From: Muricea muricata
Taxonomy: Eukaryota; Cnidaria; Anthozoa; Malacalcyonacea; Plexauridae
Direction of reading: 5' to 3'
Length of the DNA stretch: 64,000 nucleotides
Assembly (NCBI GenBank): GCA_963855995.1
Contig: OY979718.1
Span: forward strand, 39,803,059 to 39,867,058
The stretch's first letter is position 1, and each line of letters begins with the position of its first letter. Positions 52,365 through 63,900 of the stretch are shown here, piece by piece. The notes under the pieces are model-generated. The model saw nothing but the letters and a program-made list of their open reading frames with translations. It was not told the origin of the DNA and did not search any database. The translations under genes were made by a program, and so were the position numbers.

Positions 52365-55300
52365 GAATACCCAATATTGTTGAAACCCCACTTCACAAGA
52401 ACGATTTTGGTTGCATCTTTGAGATTGGAGAAGACGACGCCATTTTGATTTTGAATTTCTTCGTCTACGGCAACATATACTTGGCAATGTTTGCCCTATT
52501 TCTTCATTCTTTTAGTTCGATTTTCGTCCACATACGCTCTTTCGTGTGTTCGCCATTTCTATGTAATAAATTCGTACTTATTCTCGTTGTTTAAGGTACT
52601 TTTAAAACCCGTCGAAAACCTCGTCGTGGCAGACATATTTTCCGAAGCTTTCTCTTGGACTGAACAGGAGCGAATGACGTCAAATGACCATTGTCCGCCG
52701 CCAAATGCCCGTATGTGTAGTAATTAAATCTCTATATACGAAGCTAAAATGTGCTTTTTATGGCCCAAATGAAGCGATTTTACCTTTATTTTTAGCCCAG
52801 ATGTCTCTTCTACTTATTTACTTCTAGTTTACTTAGTTAGTTCACCAAAAAAACGCCTGTAAGGGGCGTTTTTCTATTTTTTTTATTTGCATGATGGTGA
52901 GAAAGGAATGACTCGTTCGAGTTTTCATTGGCAAACATCTTTCCCTCTGTGGCCAAAAGGTAAAGATAACTGTCTTCCGCCTTGCCTACATCGTTTGACT
53001 TTAGTTTTGGGTTGATCGCGGACCGGTCAAGTCCAACTGTGGTGTTGGAGTTGTCGCTCGCTCAGTTGGACAGACCGGTCCCCGATCAAGGTAAAACTCA
53101 AGTCAAAGTTGGGCGTGGAGTGTAGGAAAACACTATGCAGTACCGCGAGGCCAGAGAGGCAAACGTTATTTGCCTAGTGTTTTAAACTAATATTTAAGCA
53201 AATTTCCTTAACTTCGCTGTTGGGGACAGGTCTGTGGGTTGGTGCATTGAAGAGTTCTCGTCGTCATTTCTCTTCGTTCAAGAAGACAAGTTGTCTTCCT
53301 CGAGAAATAGCGACGAGAAGACTTCCAGGCACCACTAAACCACAACATTGTTAAAGCACAGTGTAGTGGTTTAGGCTAAACCACTGCACTGTGCCAATTA
53401 CATATGGCGGACTTCTTCCCAAAGCTTACGGTACAAGAAGCATGGATGCGCAAAGATGCGCAAACATTTTAAAGCCTTTAAAGCAAGTGTTTTCTTTCAG
53501 AAAAGAGTCAAAGACGACAATGCTTACTAAAATCAAAGACGTGTGGTTATGTTTTAAGTTGTTTAACTATGCTTAACGATCTTTTATGGCAAGCTAGGTC
53601 TTTACAAGAAGGAAAGTCGAAGTTTGCAAACCTAATAATTTTTGTCTTTTTTTACTTTCCGTGGGCTTTTCTTCGTGATCGAGCTTTGTATGCCATTACG
53701 TTCAGTGTCCTTGATACAGGAGTCATTTATTTATGGCCTTGGGTTTAATTCCTAAACACTGAATGGCTGTCTTCAGCTCTTTCAAGTAATGAGATAACAT
53801 TGCAACAAGATGGCACTTCGTTGTCACGCTGTAACCAATTTGTCAACACGGAACACACGTCGAAATAACGACAGGCAAACACATGCATGGTATATTCTTT
53901 CAGCCTTAACGCTAAACCTGCGGTTCAATTGCTATCATGTAATGGTTGTATACAAGCTGTGAGCGTCAAGCTTTCTCGTTGATATGAAACTATTGATCCT
54001 AAGAAAGACGCATAAAGATATTGAGTCCATTACCAACATGCGGGAAAGTTTGTGACTCACAGCTTGTACATAACCATGCATTTTATAGATTATCACAAAT
54101 AAAACTGCAGAATAAACTATAGACATCGCTCTAAAACAGACGTATCACCCTTTGTTTTCTTTACCTATCAACGAGAAAGATGCCCACACCTTGTATATAA
54201 CTAGGTGTTTTATAGTTTATATTACAAGTAAACCGGAAAACAGTCCTATTAACGAGAAAGCCTGAAGCTCACAGATTGCATATGACCAGCATTTTTAAAG
54301 TTATATCACAACTAAACTGCAGATAGAAGTACATGCATGTCGTTGTCTTAAAACAAACCTATTTATTACTCTTCAGGAATACAGTTTTCTATCAACCAGA
54401 AAGCTTGGCGCTCGCAGCTTCGCCTGGTATGTAACCATGCATTTTATACGTTATATCAGGTGTAAACTATTAAGTGATACAAATTGAATCGCAGGTTTGG
54501 CGTTAAGACTACAAGAAGATACCATGTTTTTGTCTGTCGTTCTTTCGACGTGAGTTCCCTGTTACAGCGTGACAACGTAGTGCCATTTGGTTGCATTGTT
54601 ATCTTATTACTTGAAAGAGCTGAAGACAGCCATTCAGTGTTTGGGAATTAAACCCAAGGCCACAAATAAGTGACTCCCATATCAAGGACACTGAACGTAA
54701 TGACATTTGTAAAGCTCGATCAAGAAGAAAGGCCCACGGAAAGTACAAAAAAAGACAACAGTTGTTAGTTATGCAAACTTCGACTCCCTTTCTTGCAAAG
54801 ACCTTGCCATAAAAGATCGTTAGACATAGCTAAACAACTTAATACATGACTACATGGCTTTGATTTAGTGAGGGTTGTCGTCTTTGACTCCTTCCTAAAA
54901 GAGAACATTTGCTTTACAGGCTTTAAAGTGTTTGTGCATCATTGCACATCCATGCTTGTACCGTAAGCTTTGGGAAGAAGTCAGCCATATGTAATTCGTA
55001 CAGTGTAGTGGTTTTACAGTGTAACGGTTTAATGGTGCCTTGAAGTCTTCCCGTCGCTATCTCTCGAGGAAGACAACTTGTCTTCTTGGGCGATGAGAAA
55101 TGACGGCGAGAAGTCTTCAATGCTCGAACCCAACGGACCTGTCCACAACAGCGAAGTTAAGGAAATTTGCTTAAATATTAGTTAAAAACACTAGGCAAAT
55201 AACGTTCGTCTCTCTGACCTCGCGTTACTGCCTAGTGTTTTCCTGCACTCCACGTCCAGCTTTGACTTGAGTTTTGCCTGGACCGGGAACCGATCTGTCT

Positions 55301-57652
55301 AAATGAGCTAGTGAAGAATTAAATTTTCACTAACGCTACAGTTGGACTTGACCTGTTCGTGATCAACCCTAAACTAAAGTCAAACGATGTGGGCAAGTTG
55401 GAGGATAGTTATCTTTACCTTTTAGCCACGGAGAGAAAGATGAATGAAAACTCGAACGAGTCTTTCCTTGTTCATCAGCATGCATGAAACAAAAAAAATT
55501 ACAAAAACGCCCCTTACAGACGTTTTTGGTGAATTAGCTAGTAAACTAGAAGTAAATAAGTAGAAGAAGCATAATAATAATAATAACTATAAATATAATA
55601 ACAATAATAATTAGTCTTTATTATCCATCTTCAGTTTTAGTTTTACCTCCATGTTGTTCCAAGGACGACTGTATCTACTGCATATCTATAAAATATGCAT
55701 GTTAAAGATCTATCAATGTATATATTGATTTACTTAAAAAATAGCATTAGTAGATAGGAAACAGTGTTAAATAGTGCTAATAGAGTTTAGAAATTGTTCT
55801 AGGCAGTATTGTGGTTCTTCAGAATGGAAATTGCTCTGGGGATGAAGGATGATTGATGTCTATTTGTGCGGGAAATTGGCTTTGGTAAAACAGAATCTTT
55901 TCTCAGATCATATATGTGAGATATGGGTGAAGGAATAAATTTTTTACCTGGATGATTTGATTTGTTTACAGATTGAATCTTTTTGAGCTCTTTCATGGTG
56001 ATAACGTTTCTCCTTTCTTGTAACGTCTTCAGTTACCTCGAGTTATACCAAGAATGTTCATAGATCTGTTTTGGATATTATCGATTTCATCCGCTAGATA
56101 TTGTGGCAGTCCACTTCAAATCGGTGCTGCATATTCCAGTACGGATTTTATTTTTTTTTTGGTAGCACGTAAGGCTAACCTCTTGTGGTAAATTGGCTCT
56201 GCGGCATTCTCTCAAACAAAACAGACGTTTATTAGCTTTCTTTACCATCTCGTCTGCATGTCCATCCCAGTTAAGGTTATCCTGATGCCATACTCCAAGC
56301 AGTTTATGCGAGCTCACTCTTTCTATTATTTCGTCCCCCCATAGCAGGCGGAGCTGATTCTGGGATCCCACTGATTAAGCAGATCCACATGTCTTTTGTT
56401 GTCTTTTTTTATTTATCTTCATTATGTTCTCAGTAGCCCAAAATTGCATAGCATCGAGGACTTCTTGCATATGGCTAGTTGTCCCCTGCGCAACCACTTC
56501 GTCCTGTGTACAATCGTCCGCGTATTTACAAGTTTTGATGGAAAAATGATCTGAGACGGAATTTTCAGGGTCGTTAACGTGCACAATATAAAGAGCGTAG
56601 GAGATATGACAGAGCCTTGGGGAACTCCAGCGGGACACGATTTAATGGATGATAATACTCCCCCAAGGTTAACCTGTTGACTTCTGCCATCCATAAAACT
56701 GCGCGTCCAGAGCCAGAAACCTTTGGTCACATTCATTCCCGCCAGCTTCCTTAATAAAATCCTGTGATCTACAAGATCAAAAGCCTTACGAAAGTCTGTG
56801 AACAAAGCATGCACTCCGTTCTTATCATGCGAGTTGTCCGTGGCATTAAACCAGTTCTGTGAAATACAGGCTAAAGCGGATACCGTTGATCGTTCAGTGG
56901 TAAATGCGTGCTGACTATCGTTTAGCCTGCGTATCTGGCGGTTTTTTAAGGGGTTGGGGCTTGAAGCGAGGGAAATTTGAAGCGTGGAAAGCGAGGACGG
57001 GAGAAGCGCGGGCGGCGCCAATTTGGATACAGTTTGTGGGGTTGTGATTTCTTGGTGTAGTAGCGTGGTCTGCGGGTAATTCTAACTGGTGTATTGTTAT
57101 TATTGACGGCACAGTGAGCAGTTTCAATAGGGATCATACGAATATACCCTCCTGCAGGAGTAGAGTTGTTGGCTTGAGTTATGTTCGCTTCATTCAACGA
57201 ACAAAGTCGAGATGATTGCTAAAAATAGTGGTAAAAATAATGGTAAAATCACTTCATCTGGGCCATAAAAAACACACTTTAGCTTTGTATATAGAGATTT
57301 AATTACTACACATACGGGTATTTGGCACCGGACAATGGTCATTTGACGTCATTTGCTCCAGCTCAGTCCAAGAGAAAGTTTCGGAAAAATATGTCTGCCG
57401 AGGTTTTTAACGGGTTTTGAAAGTAGCTACAACGAGGATAAATACGAATTTATTAACAGAAATGGCGAACACACGAAAGAAATTACGCAGACGAAAATCG
57501 AACAAAAATGATGAAGAAATGGGGCAAAAATCGCCAAGCATATGTTGCCGTAGACGAAGAAATTCAAAATCGAAATGGCGTCGTCTTCTTCTCCAATCTC
57601 AAAGCTAGATGCAACCAAAATCGTTCTATTGAAGTGGGGTATTCGTTAAACC
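52365..57652. mobile_element. 5.3-kb foldback element interrupted by a LINE
   Basis: The outer arm segments 52365-52790 and 57230-57652 are inverted copies (CATATTTTTCCGAAACTTTC region). The inner segments ~52830-53940 and ~54450-55570 are also inverted copies (AAAACGCCCCTTACAG.., ATTTGCCTAGTG, GAAGACAACTTGTCTTC). Without the LINE the arms would be contiguous at ~1.6 kb each, with a ~0.5-kb centre. No transposase is evident. A Lys/Arg-rich short frame in the outer arm (from 57461) is of uncertain status. Confidence 0.75.
55575..57200 (-). pseudogene. truncated non-LTR retrotransposon (LINE) reverse transcriptase
   Basis: Minus-strand pieces: STVSALACISQNW, FTDFRKAFDLVDHRILLRKL (RT palm, first Asp) and CPAGVPQGSVISPTLF at 57021-56422; then KYADDCTQ (YADD-type catalytic motif) in another frame near 56530; then LLGVWHQDNLNWDGHADEMV at ~56310. 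A (AAT)n tail lies at 55575-55615 on the plus strand, that is, at the element's 3' end. It is frameshifted, 5'-truncated and inactive, and sits inside the foldback element. Confidence 0.85.
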
Positions 57653-58036
57653 ATAGACAATCTAAGGAATGGACTGGAAACGCAAGCTAAAGTTTACGCG
57701 ATATCCGTGATACGCTTTACTTTGGAACCCTGTAACTTCACTTTAAATACATTTCAGGACTTCGTATTTATATATTCTAAACAAGAACAGAAATGTGAAT
57801 GGAACTATCGACTTTCGAAACTTTTCAGGGAGATAAAAGAGGCGGAAAATCACCATTTAATGTTTCCGTAAACCTTTTTCAACAACAACAATGGCGACAT
57901 TTCTGCAGTCAAAAAGAATGCAAACATTCAGCGTTGGGTTTTAGCTTTGTTATATCCATATCACGGATGTCGCGTCAGCAACATTGACGCTTTAGCTTGC
58001 GTTTCCAGTCCATTCTTTTGATTGTCTATGGTTAAA
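57644..58036. mobile_element. palindromic MITE
   Basis: Inverted arms TTAAACCATAGACAATC.. (57648) and ..GATTGTCTATGGTTAA (58020) extend over ~70 bp (GGAATGGACTGGAAACGCAAG / its inverse, in part). The centre carries no convincing gene. Confidence 0.65.
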
Positions 58037-58056
58037 CACATAAGTATTTTTTCGGT

Positions 58057-58237
58057 AGAGCATTGACTAACTTCTTGCATGGGTGTCGCGAGTCTAAAGT
58101 GGCGATTGAGCCTACGACCTCAGAGGTGACAAGCGCTGCTCTGACGATTGTGCCACTTGGTTATTACTGTGCAGGATCAAACAATCCTATACTAAAAGTT
58201 TAAATTCCCTGGCGTTGACTTGTGTTTCAGTAGCGCT
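58057..58237 (-). repeat. tRNA-derived SINE-like repeat, copy 2
   Basis: Inverse of 51325-51520 with moderate divergence. Confidence 0.55.
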
Positions 58238-58259
58238 AAGGAAGTAAAGAAGACAATGC

Positions 58260-58610
58260 TTGGAGAAAGCGAGATTTGTTCCCCACAAACATTGTGCGAC
58301 TTATCTCGCCCATGTTAAAGCCAGCCCCAACTGCAAAGTCGATTTGGAACTGTTTAGAGTGGACATTCTAGACGTCAAAATTCCAAAATCGACAGGAAGC
58401 AGGAAAGGTGGTGCAGTCAAAAGCGAAAAAAAGCAGCACTGGGAAAAGGTGGCTCGCAAAGTAGCGAATGACATACGAGAAAGTCGAACGCCTTTCGAAG
58501 AAGCCATCGCAGAAAAGCAGAACAGATTGCAGCTCTTAGAAAATTATAGTAGCGCTTTCTCGGACAACAAAATCATCCATCTTAAAAATTTGCTTTTGTG
58601 GCCTTACTAG
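58260..58610 (+). CDS. unrecognised basic protein fragment
   Basis: 116 codons, opening at a non-ATG codon (TTG 58260). Lys/Arg-rich, with HKHCATYLAHVKASPNCKVD and KKQHWEKVARKVANDIRESR. No domain recognised. Together with the next ORF (58753) it has the look of a decayed gene from a mobile element: codon-like sequence, no clean start, and a stop-interrupted bridge between the two. No splice sites that I can defend. Confidence 0.35.
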   Translation: MEKARFVPHKHCATYLAHVKASPNCKVDLELFRVDILDVKIPKSTGSRKGGAVKSEKKQHWEKVARKVANDIRESRTPFEEAIAEKQNRLQLLENYSSAFSDNKIIHLKNLLLWPY

Positions 58611-58752
58611 CAACAGACCAAAACGGAACACTTGGACTTTGCTATTCTAATAAAGAAATCTTGCGAGGTTCTTACGAGAAAACCTAACGGATGAACAGAA
58701 GGAAAAGATAAGAGATCCTAAGCGCACCTACCTCATCCTCTTCAGGAAACCA

Positions 58753-59151
58753 TTGGCTGTCCTCAGTAATACTGGATGGGGTCGCAAACCGCAAAGGCAC
58801 GCTATCGTCTATTGCAATCTTACCTTGTCCGCAGAGATGGAAAAAGATTCCATAAAAAGTCTACGGGAGCAAGTAACGAGAGAAATACAAGAAGAAAAGT
58901 TAAAAATGGCTTTCGCATATCCGACCAGGTCTGTGGAATCTCCACCTGTGCTGGCAAGGGAAGAAATGGTGCCTTACAAACATATGCGAAATTTGGCCGA
59001 CTTACCTCTTGGTTCAACACACACCGTTACGGCAATCGGCTACATCACCCATTACGGGCAGGAGAAATTAACTGGTTGTCAAGCTGGACGATGGCACATT
59101 ATACCAGGCTGGCGACATTTTGAAGCAGCAGAAAGAACAGTTAGGAAATGA
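58753..59151 (+). CDS. unrecognised ORF
   Basis: 132 codons from a non-ATG start. The first ATG is at 58837, giving ~105 residues. It contains ESPPVLAREEMVPYKHMRNL, LGSTHTVTAIGYITHYGQEK (in part) and HIIPGWRHFEAAERTVRK. No family recognised. It is in the same orientation and near the ORF at 58260, possibly one broken gene. Confidence 0.35.
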   Translation: MAVLSNTGWGRKPQRHAIVYCNLTLSAEMEKDSIKSLREQVTREIQEEKLKMAFAYPTRSVESPPVLAREEMVPYKHMRNLADLPLGSTHTVTAIGYITHYGQEKLTGCQAGRWHIIPGWRHFEAAERTVRK

Positions 59152-59584
59152 TTGTAAAATAATTATAATTAAAGTAAGAGTAAATAATTCTACCAAGAGG
59201 AAATTTGCTATTTGTAAAGTTGTATAAAAAGGAGATAGGGCTGGTAGTAGAATAACCACAGCTATATAACACTTAGTCAGCATTTTTCACGGAGCTCTTA
59301 CCCCTGTGAATTAGTTCCCAGGTCATCCGTGTGAGACAGGTGCGCGCGCATGTTGACCGGAAATACGTGTAAAACCTGTTTTGACTGGTTTGGGCTATTG
59401 TTTGAGGGGAAAGACGTCATATTGTCCGACTTTTAGCGCCAAAAATTCACACAGTCATTGTTAAATGCAAACGTGTGGCACATTTACGCCATCAAATCTC
59501 GTTCTTGAGTTGTCTTCTTTACTGAAACTTAGTATTCAGTGTTGCAAAGTGATTATGTGTGGACATAAAACTGCTAATATTCTA

Positions 59585-60080
59585 TTGACAAAAGGGTGAA
59601 TCAAGCTGATTGTTCTATATGTGCTATGGAGCAGGGCTGCATTCATTGTGTATGCTTGTTTATGTTGATCTTGACATGGATTAATTTCATAATAATGATT
59701 CCGTTTTAATACACAGTGCTATTATTTCCTTGTGAACGATAACTTGTTATACTTTGATAAAGTTGCCCTGAGTTTGATATTTTCCATGCGTGTGTATTGA
59801 TCGTAAAGCGAAACCTATAGCTATACTGTTGACAAAAGGGTGAATCAAGCTGATTGTTCTATATGTGCTATGGAGCAGGGTTGCATTCATTTTGTATGCT
59901 TGTTTATGTTGATAATAATGACATGGATTAATTTTATAGTAATGATTCCGTTTTAAAACACAGTGCCATTATTTCCTTGTGAACGATAACTTGTTATACT
60001 TTGATAAAGTTGCCCTGATTTTGATATTTTCCATGCGTGTGTATTGATCGTAAAGCGAAGCCTATAGCTATACTGTTGAC
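59585..60080. repeat. tandem duplication, period ~244 bp
   Basis: Two copies of a unit beginning TTGACAAAAGGGTGAATCAA (59585 and 59829), differing by a few substitutions and short indels. A third copy starts at ~60072 and breaks off. Confidence 0.85.
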
Positions 60081-61285
60081 AAGCATCATCCTACATTTAA
60101 AGACGTTCTTGCAGCAACATTACTAATATATTCTCATGATTTAGTTTTTCCTGGCATCTATAGCTTGCATGTTTACTGTAAACAGTGGTGTGATTAATTT
60201 GAACAACACATAAAACACGCACGATAAAATAATTTCAAACCTTAACTTTACCAAAGCAGGAGATTACCGACCTTCTTGAAACTTCTGTAAGTTCTAGTTT
60301 TATTTTAAACGTATGTATCTTATGATTGGAATTTGGGACAAATGTAATGTGCTACACATATATATAAAGAAGAATTCGGTGACGAGGGCATTTCTGCAGT
60401 AAACTTGTCAGTTCAGTAGTGTCACCGATATAATTATGCGCATAATTTTTCTCTGTGAACAAAGACTGGCTTTGGTGTTAAATGACATGTGTCTAATTGC
60501 CTAATAACCTACTAAGACTGATTATATTGGGTGTTTGTGTATAAGCTTTGTGTTAGTGAGAAAATTGAAGCGATGGACGCCAAGATTTTTATGCCATTTT
60601 ACAGTATTAGCCAGTATAACATACATATATATGCTTTGATAGACGGCCTGATGGTCATAAAAATCTTTCAATACTGCAGTGTGGCCAATATGAACGAGAT
60701 ATAAAACATGCACAATATCAAACCTCAGTTTTGTGAAAGCAGAAATTTTACCGACCTCCCTGAAACTTCTGTGGATTCTGATTTTACTTTAAAATAATCA
60801 CCTGTGTACTTTACGAATGAACTTTGAAACAAACGTGTATTAATTGTATGTACAAAGAAGGGTTTGATGACAATTGCATTCAGCTAATTATATGTACAAT
60901 GACTTGAGTCTTACATCTGTAGCAATACAGTAAACGTTTAAACTATGATTTTTCATCCATTGGTCTGGGATCATTAGTTTGGGTCTATATTGTTACAGTG
61001 TCACGCAAACTAAGACACAGTACTTTGGAATTTGGTAAAGTATGGCTAACCACATGGCATAACTGATGACTGGTTTAAAACTTGCTTTTTGCGCTAGAGT
61101 ATTAAAATGCAGGGTTTTTCGAGAGACCAGCCAAATATCGTGTTGGCTTGCGGGGTGCATGTGTACGCACATGGTTAGGGGTGTGCTTAGGTAATGCGAT
61201 AAATTCCCCCATTTAAAATTCTTTAATGGTCACAGATTTATTAAGACAACAGCGATTTTTACAAGGCTTTTACCAATGAAATGCC
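60081..61285. other. no gene; one diverged direct repeat
   Basis: 60185-60310 and ~60680-60800 share GACC..CTTGAAACTTCTGT and flanking sequence as diverged direct copies. Nothing else recognised. Confidence 0.5.
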
Positions 61286-61389
61286 CACTTTGTACAACTT
61301 AAGAAATGTTTTTAATTTTTTTAAAAACTGTTGAGCTACAGGAAATAAAAAGGTTTTGAATGCACGTTGTACGAATGGGCACAATTTTA

Positions 61390-61700
61390 CGCGATGAGCA
61401 GATGAGCAGCTGCTCATAACTGCTCACGAGCACTTGCTCATACGCTCATATGGCTCGACGTGACTCGCCAGGTTAGTATAGCTATTTTTGTTAGTCTTGT
61501 AAAAGTTTATGCGATGAGCAGATGAGCATCTGCTCATAACTGCTCATGAGCACATGCTCATACGCTCATATGACCCGATGTGACTCACCAGGTTAGTATA
61601 GCTATATTATGTTAGTCTTGTACAAGTTTATGCGATGAGCAGATGAGCACTTGCTCATAACTGCTCATGAGCACATGCTCATACGCTCATATGGCCCGAT
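61390..61700. repeat. left array of three TGAGCA palindrome modules
   Basis: Modules at ~61393, ~61511 and ~61633, each GCGATGAGCAGATGAGCA, CTGCTCATAACTGCTCA, then TGAGCACATGCTCATACGCTC, in part, followed by a spacer with AGGTTAGTATAGCTAT. Confidence 0.85.
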
Positions 61701-61843
61701 GTTGCCCGATGGCCCGGTCACATATGAAACATACCATTTTTAAATCTGATTGGTTTTCAGTTATCCAACCAACAGTAAAAAGAGATAAATTTGAGTCGAT
61801 AAAAGGATACTGCTTGCAACTTTCAAAGAGATAAGACTTTTAG

Positions 61844-62158
61844 ATGGCCAATTTAATGGAGAACTTTTTGCGGTTACATGACTTGAACAAGCTTGTGGCA
61901 GAGGCTAGAAAAAGAGTTGGATATTTGAAGAAAAAGAGGACTGCTTTATACCTTCGCAAACAGAGGGTTGACGTACAAACCTGGATGTCAAACAGTTTGA
62001 TAGACGATGCATGCCGTAACCTCAAAGAAATTAGAAGACTTAGAAACAACCACGGAGCGCTGTGCCAGAGTTTGTTATGTAGGAAGTTGGCCTTGTCTGT
62101 CGCACATAACATTTGCCAAAACATTTGTGAGAAGGAATTAATAGAACAAACATTATGA
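61844..62158 (+). CDS. 104-residue basic helical protein, unknown
   Basis: ATG 61844 (GATGGCCAATTTAATGG). Helical and Lys/Arg-rich (LVAEARKRVGYLKKKRTALY; LKEIRRLRNNHGALC), Cys-containing C-terminal half (ICQNICEKELIEQTL). No family recognised. It is the first gene inside the 2.6-kb element and may be a DNA-binding or accessory factor of it (inference). Confidence 0.5.
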   Translation: MANLMENFLRLHDLNKLVAEARKRVGYLKKKRTALYLRKQRVDVQTWMSNSLIDDACRNLKEIRRLRNNHGALCQSLLCRKLALSVAHNICQNICEKELIEQTL

Positions 62159-62242
62159 AACTTGTAAAAAATAGCTGTGGTATATAAAGGATACCCCACA
62201 TCGATGTCACATCGACTCCAGATAGGCCCACATCGACCTCTG

Positions 62243-62441
62243 GTCAACCTCATATAAGCAAGTGCTCATACCAATAGTTGGGACCTACATACGTAGGCCA
62301 TAACTGTCAATACCTAACAGCTAGGGCCTTATCAACATTTGAGTACCTGCTCATAAATTCTTATGAGCACTTGCTCACATGCTCATAAAAATACAGTGCT
62401 GGTCAACGACAAGGCATTTCTACACAATCAGTCCTAGCGGA
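62243..62441. promoter_or_regulatory. TGCTCA sites upstream of the zinc-finger gene
   Basis: AGCAAGTGCTCATA (62258) and a cluster ACCTGCTCATAA, CTTATGAGCACTTGCTCACA, TGCTCATAA (62346-62390) lie just before ATG 62442. These are the half-sites that fill the terminal arrays, and they suggest that the same factor binds ends and promoter (inference). Confidence 0.5.
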
Positions 62442-63029
62442 ATGAGCTGCAAATTTTGCGGGAAAACATTTAATCGTGGTTTCAATCTACGTCGACACGA
62501 AAGAGAGTATTGTCCGCTGAAAAGCGAAGAGAGAGAAATGTCAGAAACAGAAAGTCAGACAGTGGATTCAGAGGATGATGCTTCGAGAGTTGCAACTCAC
62601 GGGTCTGAAAGTCCGATGACAACAGACAGTGAGACGGAAACTGAGGAGGAAGAAGCGGATCCTTGGATGCCTATGGTAGAAGAAGCGATGCAAAAGCATA
62701 AGGCGGCATTTCAGGAAATGAAGATGAATTTGACTCATAGTGGTCTGGATGAGCAAACCGCTTGAGAAACAGCTTACTCTAATATTCTGCCTGAGCTCCA
62801 AAAGGAATTGAGAAGTATCTATTTGCAGCGTCTCCAATGGATACAACAACTAAAGAAAGATCCAGTGCATAAGAAAATAATGCAAACAAAAAATACTTTC
62901 GTGAACGATGATGATTTTGATCCAGAAGAGGCTATGGAAGCAGCGGTTAATAAAAGAAAATTTCTTATTAACAGACATTTAAAAGACTACAATTTCACTG
63001 AGGACAGTGATGATGAAGAAGATTATTAA
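62442..63029 (+). pseudogene. zinc-finger protein of the 2.6-kb element, in-frame TGA
   Basis: From ATG 62442, MSCKFCGKTFNRGFNLRRHE gives one C2H2/C2HC-type finger. An acidic Ser/Thr/Glu stretch (TDSETETEEEEADPWMPMVEEAM, in part) follows, then TGA at 62763. The same frame continues without other stops to 63029 (ILPELQKELRSIYLQRLQW, DDDFDPEEAMEAAVNKRKFL, acidic SDDEEDY end). It is a single protein of ~195 codons broken by one stop, or a read-through gene. Proteins with one N-terminal finger and such a C-terminal helical domain are common in cnidarian and mollusc genomes, from memory, without a known function. Confidence 0.55.
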
Positions 63030-63129
63030 CTACATTAATATTTGGCATATTGTTCTCAATAAAATTATATATACATATCCGAGTTTGGTATTATTTTAAT
63101 ATATGGGAGGGTTAATAACTGTCGAGCCA

Positions 63130-63810
63130 TCGGGCCTTATGAGCGTATGAGCATGTGCTCATGAGCGGTTATGAGCAAGTGCTCATCTGCTCATCGCATA
63201 AACTTGTGCAAGACTAACATAATATAGCTATACTAACCTGGTGAGTCACATCGGGCCATATGAGCGTATGAGCATGTGCTCATGAGCAGTTATGAGCAGA
63301 AGCTCATCTGCTCATCGCATAAACTAGTACAAGACAAAAATATAGCTCTACTGTCCGTAATACTTACAAAAATAAAATATTTGAAACGTTAATTTGTGTG
63401 TTAATTAATGCAACCAAAGAAACGTCTTTTCAACAATATTTTGCTATAAAAATGTATACATTTTTGTATTCATCATACACCCTTTATTTCCCTTTCGCTG
63501 ATGAAGATCATTAACTACATAAATATTTCTCAAATTGTTCTTAGTAACATTTTACATAAATATCGGAGTTTGGTATTATTTTAATATGTGGGAGGGTTAT
63601 GTCGGACCATCGGGCCTTATGAGCGAATGAGCATGTGCTCATGGGCAGTTATGAGCAGGTGCTCATCTGCTCATCACATAAACTTTTACAAGACTAACAA
63701 AATATAGCTATACTAACCTGGCGAGTCACGTCGGGCCATATGAGCGTATGAGCAAGTGCTCGTGAGCAGTTATGAGCAGCTGCTCATCTGCTCATCGCGT
63801 AAAATTGTGC
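63130..63810. repeat. right arrays of four TGAGCA palindrome modules
   Basis: Inverse-oriented modules at ~63138, ~63262, ~63618 and ~63741. The first and second pair are separated by a copy of the sequence that follows the zinc-finger gene (TTTGGTATTATTTTAATATG). Confidence 0.85.
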
Positions 63811-63900
63811 CCATTCGTACAATGTGCATTCAAAACCTTTTTATTTCCTATAGCTCAACAGTTTTTAAAAAAATTAAAAACATTTCTTAAGTTGTACAAA

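Larger units (their letters stand above)
61289..63900 (+). mobile_element. 2.6-kb element with TGAGCA/TGCTCA palindrome arrays
   Basis: Termini TTTGTACAACTTAAG / CTTAAGTTGTACAAA with possible 3-bp CAC duplications (61286-61288, 63901-63903). The TIRs are ~430 bp; the right end is tandemly duplicated (units from ~63020 and ~63505). Each arm holds repeated ~120-bp modules with a 60-bp imperfect palindrome of GATGAGCAnnTGCTCAT type. Two plus-strand genes lie between. No recognised transposase, so it is probably non-autonomous or of an unknown class. Confidence 0.75.

Noticed and set aside
51325-58237. One 7-kb palindrome with the outermost pair at 51.3 and 58.2 kb
   Set aside because: The outermost pair are two tRNA-headed SINE-like copies in opposite orientation; they need not belong to the foldback element.
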